From positions 1 through 15,026 of the forward strand of contig USIX01000050.1 of NCBI GenBank assembly GCA_900554895.1: 15,026 bases of DNA. The letters run 5' to 3'. Within the stretch, counting starts at the first letter, position 1, and the number at the start of each line of letters is the position of its first letter. Below are positions 1-8,400 of this stretch, one piece after another. Position numbers and translations under genes: made by a program. Source of the stretch: an uncultured Megamonas sp. GTDB taxonomy: Bacteria; Bacillota; Negativicutes; Selenomonadales; Selenomonadaceae. The notes beneath the pieces are model-generated. The model saw only the letters and a program-made list of their open reading frames with translations, did not search any database and was not told where the DNA came from.

Positions 1-2
1 AT

Positions 3-1781
3 AATAATGTAGTAAATACGCTTCGTTTGTGGAATGCGGAAGTTCCGCAGGATTATGCATCCTTATCTGGAACGAGAGAGCAGCTGCAGGAAAGACTGCG
101 TCAGTCTTATCGTATTCAGGCGATTACTTCCTGCCTGTATCCTGATGACAGCTCTTATGAAGGAAAACTGTTACGATTGACTCAGGAATACTTCTTCGTA
201 TCCGCTGGTGTTCAAAGTATTGTACGTCATTATAAACGTCGTAAAGGCGCACTCAGTGCATTGGCATCTCAGATTGCTATTCATATCAATGATACGCATC
301 CGGCTATGGCTATTCCGGAACTTATGCGTGTTCTGGTCGACCTTGAAGGTATGGACTGGGATAAAGCATGGAATATCACAAAAAATACGATAGCGTATAC
401 AAATCATACGATTATGCCGGAAGCACTTGAAACATGGCCTATTGACATGTTCAAGAAATTATTGCCGCGTATTTATATGATTATTGAAGAAATCAATGCA
501 CGTTTCTTGGATAATATCAGAAAAATGTATCCTGGTGATGAAGAACGCATTCGCCGCGTATCCATTATTCAAGACGGCATGGTTCATATGGCTCGTCTTT
601 CCGTAGTGGGCAGTCACAGTGTAAACGGCGTGGCAAAAATTCATACTGATATCTTAAAATCCTACAGTATGAGAGATTTCAATGAAATTTATCCGAAGAA
701 ATTCAATAACAAAACGAACGGTATTACGCATCGTCGCTGGCTCATCGCTGCAAATCCGGAACTTTCTGCCTTAATTGATGAGGCTATTTCAGACAAATGG
801 CGTCAAAATCCGTCCCGTTTGCTTGATTTGCTTGATTTCAAAGATGACAAGGCATTCTTGGATAAATTGGATGAAGTTAAAAAAGGTCATAAACTTTATC
901 TTGCTGGACATATTAAACGCCGTACCGGCATAGAAGTTGACCCGAATTCCGTATATGATATTCAGGTTAAACGTATTCATTCCTATAAACGTCAGATTAT
1001 GAACATTTTGCATGTAATGTACGTTTATAACTGGATTAAACGCGATCCGTCCATTAAATCACAGATGCTGCCGCGTACATTTATGTTTGCCGGCAAAGCT
1101 GCACCGGGATATCATATTGCGAAGGAAACAATCCGTCTTATCAATACAGTGGCAAGTGTAGTCAATAATGATAAAGATGTAAATGACCATATTCGTGTAG
1201 TGTTCCTGCCGAACTACAGTGTAACTTTGGCTGAAAAATTATTCCCGGCTGCTGATGTAAGTGAACAGATTTCGCTTGCAGGTAAAGAAGCATCCGGTAC
1301 TTCCAACATGAAATTCATGATGAACGGTGCAATTACGCTTGGTACTTTAGACGGTGCCAATGTGGAAATTTGTGATGCCGTAGGTGAAGATAACTGTGTT
1401 ATTTTCGGTCTTAAAGCAGAAGAAGTTATGGAATACTATAGAAACGGTCTGTATTCTGCATGGACTGAATACAATGTAAATCCGAAAATTCATGATGTCG
1501 TAGACCAGCTTCTTACCGGTCCGTTTGTCGGCAACGGTGATTTCCATGATTTGCACAACTATCTGTTCAGCAGTAATGATGAGTACTTTGTATTTAAAGA
1601 TTTCATGTCTTATTGTGCAGCTCATTCTAAACTCAAGGCAAAATATAACGACCATTACGGCTGGCTCAAATCCAGCCTTATCAATATAGCACATTCCGGT
1701 CAGTTCTCCAGCGACAGAACGATTGCCGAATATGCTAAAGATATTTGGAATGTACATCCGGTTAGTTTGATTAAAGAATAA
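3..1781 (+). CDS. glgP: Glycogen phosphorylase, 3' part (5' end outside window)
   Basis: This enzyme (GT35 family, pyridoxal-phosphate dependent) releases glucose-1-phosphate from the non-reducing ends of glycogen in the cytoplasm. The frame is open from base 3, and its first codons read NNVVNTLRLWNAE, the conserved stretch found roughly a quarter to a third of the way into family members. About 590 codons remain of a usual ~800, so the N-terminal part lies upstream. Family landmarks are NDTHPAMAIPELMR, the IQVKRIHSYKRQ segment and the cofactor site EASGTSNMKFMMNG; the lysine codon at 1311-1313 is the expected Schiff-base lysine. The frame ends normally in TAA. An apparent TTG start at 27 is internal and not a real start. 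glgB follows after 102 bases, so glgP is probably part of a glgP-glgB-glgA transcription unit. The identification is very secure. Confidence 0.97.
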   Translation, partial: NNVVNTLRLWNAEVPQDYASLSGTREQLQERLRQSYRIQAITSCLYPDDSSYEGKLLRLTQEYFFVSAGVQSIVRHYKRRKGALSALASQIAIHINDTHPAMAIPELMRVLVDLEGMDWDKAWNITKNTIAYTNHTIMPEALETWPIDMFKKLLPRIYMIIEEINARFLDNIRKMYPGDEERIRRVSIIQDGMVHMARLSVVGSHSVNGVAKIHTDILKSYSMRDFNEIYPKKFNNKTNGITHRRWLIAANPELSALIDEAISDKWRQNPSRLLDLLDFKDDKAFLDKLDEVKKGHKLYLAGHIKRRTGIEVDPNSVYDIQVKRIHSYKRQIMNILHVMYVYNWIKRDPSIKSQMLPRTFMFAGKAAPGYHIAKETIRLINTVASVVNNDKDVNDHIRVVFLPNYSVTLAEKLFPAADVSEQISLAGKEASGTSNMKFMMNGAITLGTLDGANVEICDAVGEDNCVIFGLKAEEVMEYYRNGLYSAWTEYNVNPKIHDVVDQLLTGPFVGNGDFHDLHNYLFSSNDEYFVFKDFMSYCAAHSKLKAKYNDHYGWLKSSLINIAHSGQFSSDRTIAEYAKDIWNVHPVSLIKE

Positions 1782-1798
1782 GCAAGAGAAAATTTAGC

Positions 1799-1857
1799 TT
1801 TATAAAGTGGGCTTTTTTGCCGAAGGCGTATGCTGCGGCAAAAGCCCACTATAAAAA
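1799..1857 (+). other. Long intercistronic hairpin between glgP and glgB
   Basis: The left arm at 1806-1822 (AGTGGGCTTTTTTGCCG) and the right arm at 1836-1850 (CGGCAAAAGCCCACT) are inverted repeats. They match except for two extra T in the left arm. The pairing extends outward through TTTATA / TATAAA with a two-base bulge. No T-run follows on either strand (the + strand continues ATAAAAATAAATG), so it is not a standard intrinsic terminator. By analogy with other operons it may protect the 3' end of the glgP mRNA or set the glgP:glgB ratio; that role is inference. Confidence 0.6.
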
Positions 1858-1869
1858 TAAATGACTCCA

Positions 1870-1876
1870 AAGGAGA
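1870..1876 (+). promoter_or_regulatory. Ribosome binding site deciding the glgB start
   Basis: AAGGAGA lies about 8 bases before the ATG at 1884. It argues against an in-frame ATG at 1830, which lies inside the hairpin and has no Shine-Dalgarno sequence. Confidence 0.8.
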
Positions 1877-1883
1877 ACTTATC

Positions 1884-3878
1884 ATGAAAGTTTCAGCATT
1901 AAATGAATTTGATTTGTATTTGTATCATCAAGGTACAAATTTTTATACGTATCAGATGTTAGGAGCTCATTTTGTAAAAGAAAGCGGCGTTGATGGTGTA
2001 CGTTTTGCTGTATGGGCACCGCATGCTAGAGCTATAAGTGTTGTCGGTGACTTTAACAAATGGGATGTTTCCGTAAATCCGATGCGACGTATATCAGACG
2101 GAGAAATCTGGTCGGTATTTATTCCAGGCCTTAAAGAAGGTGAAATTTATAAATATTCTATCGAACCTTCTTACGGCGGCGAACGCCTTTTAAAAGCCGA
2201 CCCGTATGCCTTCTATGCGGAAAAGAAACCGAAAACGGCTTCCCGTATATATGACCTTTCCGGTTATGAATGGCATGACCAGAAATGGCAGGAAGAAAAA
2301 AGCCAGAAATCTTCTTACGATAATCCAATGCTTATTTATGAAGTTCATCTCGGCTCTTGGCGCCGCAATGCGGACGGTGAATATTTAACTTACAGAGAAG
2401 CGGCTGACCAGCTTATTAAATATGTGAAAGAAATGAATTATACGCATATTGAATTTATGCCGCTGTGCGAACATCCGTTTGACGGTTCCTGGGGTTATCA
2501 GGCGACGGGCTATTATGCAGTTACCAGCCGTTACGGTGAACCGAAGGACTTCATGTATTTAGTTGATTTGGCGCATCAGAACAATATAGCGATTATTATG
2601 GACTGGGTACCGGGTCATTTCTGCAATGATGCACACGGTCTGCGCCGTTTTGACGGTGAAACGCTGTATGAATCCGATAATGAAAAACGTCGTGAAAATT
2701 GGGACTGGGGTACTACCAATTTTGACTATGGACGCAGAGAAGTACATAGCTTCTTGATTTCTAACGCCCTGTTTTGGCTTTCCGAATTCCATATTGACGG
2801 ACTGCGTGTTGATGCCGTAGCTAATATGCTTTATCTGAACTACGGACGCAAGGAAGGTCAATGGGAGCCGAATAAATACGGTGATACGGGCAACCTCGAA
2901 GCTATGGAGCTTATTAGAAACCTGAACGAAGCAATTTTTAAATATTATCCGAATGCTTTAATGATGGCGGAAGAATCCACTTCCTGGCCGATGATTTCCC
3001 GTCCTACCTATATGGGCGGCATGGGCTTTAATTATAAATGGAACATGGGCTGGATGAATGATATGCTCAAATACATGAGTCTTGACCCTATTTATCGCAA
3101 ATGGAACCATGATAAAATTACATTCTCGCTGATGTATGCTTTTTCGGAAAATTTTGTGTTGCCATTATCGCATGATGAAGTGGTACACGGTAAATGTTCT
3201 TTAATTGAAAAGATGCCGGGCGATTACTGGCGTAAATTTGCTGGCCTTCGTGCATTTTTTGGTTATTGGATGACTCACCCGGGTAAAAAATTGCTGTTTA
3301 TGGGAGGAGAATTCGGTCAGTTTATCGAATGGAAATACGATGACAGTCTGGACTGGCATTTACCGCAGCAGTATGAAATGCATACAAAAATGCTGGAATA
3401 TTCGAAGGAACTCAATAAATTCTATTGTGACAACAAGGCTTTGTGGCAGGTTGATTTTGATTGGCGCGGTTTCCGCTGGATTGACTGCAATGATAATGAA
3501 AACAGTGTAATTTCGTTTATCCGCTATGCTGAAGATCAGGATGATTTTATTGTCGTAGTCTGCAACTTTACGCCAGAAGTACGCCATGGCTATCGTATTG
3601 GCGTACCTACTAAGGGTATTTATACGGAAGTATTCAATTCGGATGCAGAAAAATTCGGTGGTTCCAATGTATTGAATGAAGGCGAATTTAAAACGGAAGA
3701 TGTATTCTGGCATAATTTAAATCAGTCCATTCAGATTACGTTGCCGCCGCTCGGTACGATTTTCTTCAAACTGAAAGATGACCCGGCAAAAGCTAAAAAG
3801 CAGAAAATCAAAGAAGTGAAACCGGTAAATCACAGTTATATTAATCGTGAACCTGAAAAAATCAGCGCATTAGGTTAA
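1884..3878 (+). CDS. glgB: 1,4-alpha-glucan branching enzyme
   Basis: GlgB cuts an alpha-1,4 chain and re-attaches it as an alpha-1,6 branch, making glycogen compact. The ATG at 1884 gives 664 residues, normal for bacterial GlgB. The order is an N-terminal CBM48 module (VRFAVWAPHARAISVVGDFN, about residues 33-52), then a GH13_9 barrel, then a C-terminal beta domain. The four conserved GH13 regions are intact: DWVPGHF, GLRVDAV with nucleophile Asp310, MAEEST with acid/base Glu363, and LSHDEVVHGK with His430-Asp431. The last ~35 residues form a lysine-rich, probably unstructured tail (KAKKQKIKEVKP). The gene sits 102 bases after glgP and 56 bases before glgA, consistent with one transcript. Its codon use resembles that of its neighbours. 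The call is very secure. Confidence 0.98.
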   Translation: MKVSALNEFDLYLYHQGTNFYTYQMLGAHFVKESGVDGVRFAVWAPHARAISVVGDFNKWDVSVNPMRRISDGEIWSVFIPGLKEGEIYKYSIEPSYGGERLLKADPYAFYAEKKPKTASRIYDLSGYEWHDQKWQEEKSQKSSYDNPMLIYEVHLGSWRRNADGEYLTYREAADQLIKYVKEMNYTHIEFMPLCEHPFDGSWGYQATGYYAVTSRYGEPKDFMYLVDLAHQNNIAIIMDWVPGHFCNDAHGLRRFDGETLYESDNEKRRENWDWGTTNFDYGRREVHSFLISNALFWLSEFHIDGLRVDAVANMLYLNYGRKEGQWEPNKYGDTGNLEAMELIRNLNEAIFKYYPNALMMAEESTSWPMISRPTYMGGMGFNYKWNMGWMNDMLKYMSLDPIYRKWNHDKITFSLMYAFSENFVLPLSHDEVVHGKCSLIEKMPGDYWRKFAGLRAFFGYWMTHPGKKLLFMGGEFGQFIEWKYDDSLDWHLPQQYEMHTKMLEYSKELNKFYCDNKALWQVDFDWRGFRWIDCNDNENSVISFIRYAEDQDDFIVVVCNFTPEVRHGYRIGVPTKGIYTEVFNSDAEKFGGSNVLNEGEFKTEDVFWHNLNQSIQITLPPLGTIFFKLKDDPAKAKKQKIKEVKPVNHSYINREPEKISALG

Positions 3879-3919
3879 ACCAGAAATAATAAAATAAAAT
3901 CTCCAATTAATTTCGATTG

Positions 3920-3926
3920 AGGAAGG
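3920..3926 (+). promoter_or_regulatory. Ribosome binding site deciding the glgA start
   Basis: AGGAAGG ends 8 bases before the GTG at 3935. An in-frame TTG at 3917 and GTG at 3926 lie before or inside this site, so they are unlikely starts. Confidence 0.75.
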
Positions 3927-3934
3927 TGTTTGGC

Positions 3935-5377
3935 GTGTTAAAAGTTTTATACGTTGCTTCAGAAGCAGTGCCATTTGTAAAAACGGGAGGCTTGGCAGAT
4001 GTTGCCGGTGCTTTGCCGAAGGAATTGAAAAAACAGGGCGTAGATGTACGCGTTGTGATACCGAAATACAGCGGAATTAAAGAAGAATACCGCAATGAAA
4101 TGGAACATATCTATGATGGTACGATTAATGTCGCTTGGCGTCAGAAATACATCGGAGTGGACAGATACGATTATAAAAACGTTCCGTTCTATTTTGTAGA
4201 TAATCAGGAATATTTTTATCGTGAAGGTTTTTACGGTTATCCTGACGATGTGGAAAGATTTACGTTTTTCTGCCGTGCCGTACTGGATATGCTTCCGAAA
4301 ATCGATTTCTGGCCGGATATTATTCATATGAATGACTGGCAGACAGGTCTTATCAGTGTTTATCTGAAACTTGAACATAATGATGATGAACGCTATAACA
4401 AAATCAAAACTATCTATACAATTCATAACCTGAAATATCAGGGCCGTTTCTGGAAAGGTTATCTGCCAGATGTACTCGGTCTTGACTGGAAATATTTCAA
4501 TAACGGCGACTTGGAATATTTTGACGATATCAACTTTATGAAAGGTGCAATCGTATATTCAGATAAAGTTACAACAGTAAGCCGTACTTACGCTAGAGAA
4601 ATTCAGGACCCTTATTATGGTGAAGGTCTTGAAGGCATGCTTCAGAAACGCAATAAGGATTTGTCCGGTATAATCAATGGTCTTGATTATGAAGATTATG
4701 ACCCGGAAACGGATAAATTCATTCCGTTTAAATACAATGTAACGAATGCTATTGCTCGTAAAGGCGATAATAAGATGGAATTGCAGAAAAAACTCGGTCT
4801 GCCTGTAAATCGTTCCATTCCTCTTATCGGTATGGTAACCCGTCTTGTTGAAGCTAAAGGCCTTGACCTTGTTACCCGTATTATGGATGAACTTTTGGAA
4901 TACGAAAATGTTCAGTTTGTACTTTTGGGTACAGGTGACAGACAGTATGAAGACTGGTTCAAAGGTCTTGTATGGCGTTATCCGAAAAAAGTATCTGCCA
5001 ATATATTCTTTAATAATGAATTGGCACATCAGATTTATGCCGCTTCGGATATGTTCCTGATGCCTTCGCAGTATGAACCGTGCGGTATCGGTCAGCTTAT
5101 CGCGCTTCGTTACGGTTCCATTCCGATTGTTCGTGCTACGGGCGGTCTTAAGGATACGGTAGAAGCATTCAACAATTATACAAATATCGGTAACGGTTTC
5201 AGCTTTAACAACTATAATGCGCATGAATTGTTATTCTCTATAAAACGAGCTATTGACAGTATAAACGAACTGTCCAAACGTCAGCATATCATGGAAAATG
5301 CTATGACGGCTGATTACAGCTGGAATGAATCCGCTAAACAATATAAAGATTTATATAACAGCCTTACAAAACAATAA
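3935..5377 (+). CDS. glgA: Glycogen synthase (ADP-glucose type, GT5)
   Basis: GlgA transfers glucose from ADP-glucose to the non-reducing end of an alpha-1,4-glucan. With the GTG start at 3935 the protein has 480 residues, the normal size. It opens with the family N-terminus LKVLYVASE and the ADP-glucose-binding KTGGLADV motif (Lys16), and contains the early HMNDWQTGL segment. The C-terminal GT-B half carries SQYEPCGIGQ (Glu381, expected to contact the donor sugar) and RATGGLKDTV. The GTG start is chosen because a good Shine-Dalgarno lies 8 bases upstream and the protein then begins exactly where the family does. It follows glgB by 56 bases with no terminator between them, and is itself followed by an intrinsic terminator, so it is the last gene of the glgP-glgB-glgA unit. 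The substrate source, GlgC, is not in the window. Confidence 0.98.
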   Translation: MLKVLYVASEAVPFVKTGGLADVAGALPKELKKQGVDVRVVIPKYSGIKEEYRNEMEHIYDGTINVAWRQKYIGVDRYDYKNVPFYFVDNQEYFYREGFYGYPDDVERFTFFCRAVLDMLPKIDFWPDIIHMNDWQTGLISVYLKLEHNDDERYNKIKTIYTIHNLKYQGRFWKGYLPDVLGLDWKYFNNGDLEYFDDINFMKGAIVYSDKVTTVSRTYAREIQDPYYGEGLEGMLQKRNKDLSGIINGLDYEDYDPETDKFIPFKYNVTNAIARKGDNKMELQKKLGLPVNRSIPLIGMVTRLVEAKGLDLVTRIMDELLEYENVQFVLLGTGDRQYEDWFKGLVWRYPKKVSANIFFNNELAHQIYAASDMFLMPSQYEPCGIGQLIALRYGSIPIVRATGGLKDTVEAFNNYTNIGNGFSFNNYNAHELLFSIKRAIDSINELSKRQHIMENAMTADYSWNESAKQYKDLYNSLTKQ

Positions 5378-5400
5378 TTCTTTTTAGTAAGGGTATATGG

Positions 5401-5438
5401 AATGCTGTATGGTATACATTGCCATACAGCATTTTTTT
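5401..5438 (+). terminator. Rho-independent terminator after glgA
   Basis: A 12-bp stem (AATGCTGTATGG at 5401-5412 with CCATACAGCATT at 5422-5433) closes a 9-base loop, and the right arm runs into seven consecutive T. It lies 23 bases after the glgA stop and only 29 bases before the next start codon. It therefore should separate the glg operon from the downstream fusion gene at least partly. Confidence 0.88.
5410..5418 (+). promoter_or_regulatory. Possible extended -10 element inside the glgA terminator
   Basis: TGGTATACA matches an extended -10 (TGN followed by a TATAAT-like hexamer) and lies in the stem-loop of the terminator. No -35 is visible 17 bases upstream. A second weak possibility is TTGCCA at 5419-5424 with TAAAAA at 5442-5447, spacing 17, but that start would fall almost on the ribosome binding site. 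This is a candidate only; the downstream gene may instead rely on read-through. Confidence 0.25.
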
Positions 5439-5467
5439 AATTAAAAAACGTATGGGGTCGATGATAT

Positions 5468-8400
5468 ATGTTATTGCATAATTCACAAAATCCGTATTAC
5501 AGAAGTCCGAGAGGCGCAGTGCCGACAGACAGCACGGTGCGTCTGGCTCTTGATATTACGGACAAGAATTTGAAGGTAGAGTCGGTAAAAGTATATACAT
5601 GGCAGGAAACACTCGGCGCGTCGTACAAGAAAATGGAACCGTCCGCTTGGGATGAAAACCATTATATTGTTGATTTGCAGATGCCGGAAGAGGGCTGCCT
5701 CGTCTGGTATTATTTCATCGTCCGGCTGGAAGACGAAAGTCTGCTGTATTACGGCAACAGTCAGGAACAGATGGGCGGCGAGGGCAAAGTGGAAAAGACT
5801 GTGCCGACGTCGTATCAGATAACTGTTTATAAAGCCGATGCCGTAACGCCGGACTGGTTCAAAAAAGCGGTGATGTATCAGATTTTTCCAGACAGATTTT
5901 ATCGCAGCGGCAATGAAATTCCGCAAAAACCGTATGCCGTTTTTCATTGCGACTGGAACGACCCGCCGATGTATTATGTGGACCCGGATACGCGTCAAGT
6001 GATTGCGTATGATTTTTTCGGCGGCAATTTTAAGGGAATACAGGAAAAACTCGGCTATCTGCAAAATCTGGGGATATCGGTTATATATCTTAATCCGATA
6101 TTTTTATCCCGTTCCAATCATCATTACGATACGGCCGATTATTTCCAGACGGACCCGATGCTCGGGACAAACGAGGATTTTGCCGAGCTTTGCCGAGCGG
6201 CAGAGGATATGGGCATAAGAATTATCTTGGACGGCGTGTTCAGCCACACGGGCAGCGACAGTATTTATTTCAACCGCTACGGAAATTATTCCGAAGTCGG
6301 CGCATATCAGTCCGAGAATTCGCCGTATTACGAGTGGTATGATTTCAAGGAATACCCGGATAAATACGACTGCTGGTGGGGCTTTGACAGCATGCCGAAC
6401 GTCAAGGAAACAACACCGTCGTATATGGATTACATCATTAATAATGATGACAGCGTCATGAATTACTGGATGAAAAAAGGCATTAGCGGCTGGCGGCTGG
6501 ATGTTATTGACGAATTGCCGCGTCAGTTCTCGCGTGCTTTTTACAAGAAGTTGAAAAGTATTGATAAGAATGCCGTATTAATCGGTGAAATCTGGGAAGA
6601 TGCCTCCAATAAAGTTTCGTACAACGTGCCGCGTGAATATCTGTGCGGTTATGAGATAGACGGAGCAATGAATTATCCGCTGCGCAGTATAATGCTGGAT
6701 TTCCTGCTGAACAGAGATACGGCGCAGACAACGCAGAAGCGCATCGCCAATCAGCATGAAAATTATCCGGCGCAAAATCTCTATGCCATGATGAATTTGC
6801 TGGGCAGCCATGATGTGGAACGTGTGCTGACGCTGCTTGGAGAAGCGCCGCCGATAGATAATGTGCCGACGACGGTGCAGGCTGATTTCCGGCTGGATGA
6901 TACGCATCTGCGCCTTGCGATTGCCCGCCTGAAAATTGCCGTCTGCTGGCAGATGACGCTGCCGGGCGTGCCGTCGATTTATTACGGCGATGAAGTCGGT
7001 ATGCAGGGTTACCGCGACCCGCACAACAGGGCTTCATATAATTGGGACAGCGGCGATTCCAACTTGCAGTATTATTTTGCCCGTCTGATTGCACTGCGCA
7101 ATAAGAGAGAAGTATTGCAGACAGGCTGGTATATACCGGCATATGCTGACGAAGACGTGCTGGCGTATTTTCGGACGACAAAGCAGGGCAAGGACCGTTT
7201 CGGCAAAGAAATGGAAGCTGACTGCATACTCGTCGTATTGAACCGCAACAGCGTAAAATCGGCAACGATAACGATAGATACGCATGGTTTCTGTCAGAAT
7301 AAGCTGCATGAAATAACGGGTATGTATCCAGATGTGGAAATAATGGATAATAAAGCGCAAATCAGAATTGAACCGCTTCGGGCGCTTATTTTTGAACAGG
7401 TGAAAGTGGTGCAGCCGTGTGAGCGACAGGCAGGAATTATTCTGCATCCGACAAGTCTGCCTTCACCGTACGGTATAGGTGATTTGGGTAAATCGGCATA
7501 TGAATTTATAGACTGGCTTGCAGCTGCAGGTCAAACCGTTTGGCAGGTCTTGCCGCTTAATCCGGTCGGATACGGTGCTTCACCGTATCAGTCGCCGTCC
7601 TCGTTTGCCGGAAATATTATGCTTATATCACCGGATGAATTGGTAAGAATGGGTCTTTTGACGAAAGATGATATTGTGCTTGACTATGAAGCGGATGAAG
7701 ACAGCGTAGATTTTGTTAAAGTGGAAGCTTACAAGAATAAAATTCTGTATAAGGCTTTTACTAATTTTGTGGCTGACGAGGACTATGGTATTTTCTGTGC
7801 TAAACAGGAAAGCTGGCTCGATGATTACGCATTGTTTGTTGCGCTTAAAAAACATTTTAAAGGTGCTATGTGGACGAAATGGGATGCGCCGATACGCCGC
7901 CGTCAGCCGCAGGCACTTCAGGCAAGCCGTATTGCTCTGGCACATGATATTGCTTATGTCAAATTTACGCAGTATCTGTTTTTCATGCAGTGGCAGAAAC
8001 TGCACGAATATGCCAAGTCTAAAGGAATAAAGATAATCGGCGATGTGCCGATATTCCCGTCACATGACAGCGCGGATGTATGGACAAACCAGGATCAATT
8101 TAATTTAAATCCTGACGGGACGCTTAAGACAGCTGCCGGTGTACCGCCTGATTATTTCAGTGAAGACGGACAGCTCTGGGGCAATCCGCATTATCTGTGG
8201 AGAGTTATGGAACGTGACAGCTATGCGTGGTGGCGGAAACGTATTGCTACATTGCTGGAATTGGTGGATATTATCCGCATTGATCATTTCCGTGGCTTTG
8301 AAGCGTATTGGGAAGTGGCAGGCGATGCGAAAAATGCGCGCGTTGGCAGATGGGTGAAAGGTCCAGGTCGCGATTTATTCGATACAATTAAGAAATATCT

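Noticed and set aside
1806..1850. The glgP-glgB hairpin as a Rho-independent terminator.
   Set aside because: The right arm is followed by ATAAAAATAAATG, not a T-run, and the - strand side lacks one as well.
1830..1883. Earlier in-frame ATG start for glgB, adding 18 residues.
   Set aside because: It falls inside the hairpin, has no Shine-Dalgarno, and the extra residues do not resemble GlgB; the ATG at 1884 has AAGGAGA at the right distance.
3917..3934. TTG start for glgA adding six residues.
   Set aside because: It overlaps the ribosome binding site itself; homologues begin at the LKVLYVASE stretch, matching the GTG at 3935.
4559..5224. Open frame on the - strand (221 codons) opposite glgA.
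   Set aside because: It is a shadow of glgA, with Ile/Phe/Thr-rich low-information protein and no supporting signals; the same holds for the other antisense frames in the window.
6504..7265. Long open frame on the - strand (253 codons) inside the GH13 half.
   Set aside because: It lies wholly opposite a gene with intact catalytic motifs, its translation is rich in Ser/Arg/Pro/Ala with no recognisable domain, and it is explained by the G+C-rich codons of the + strand gene.
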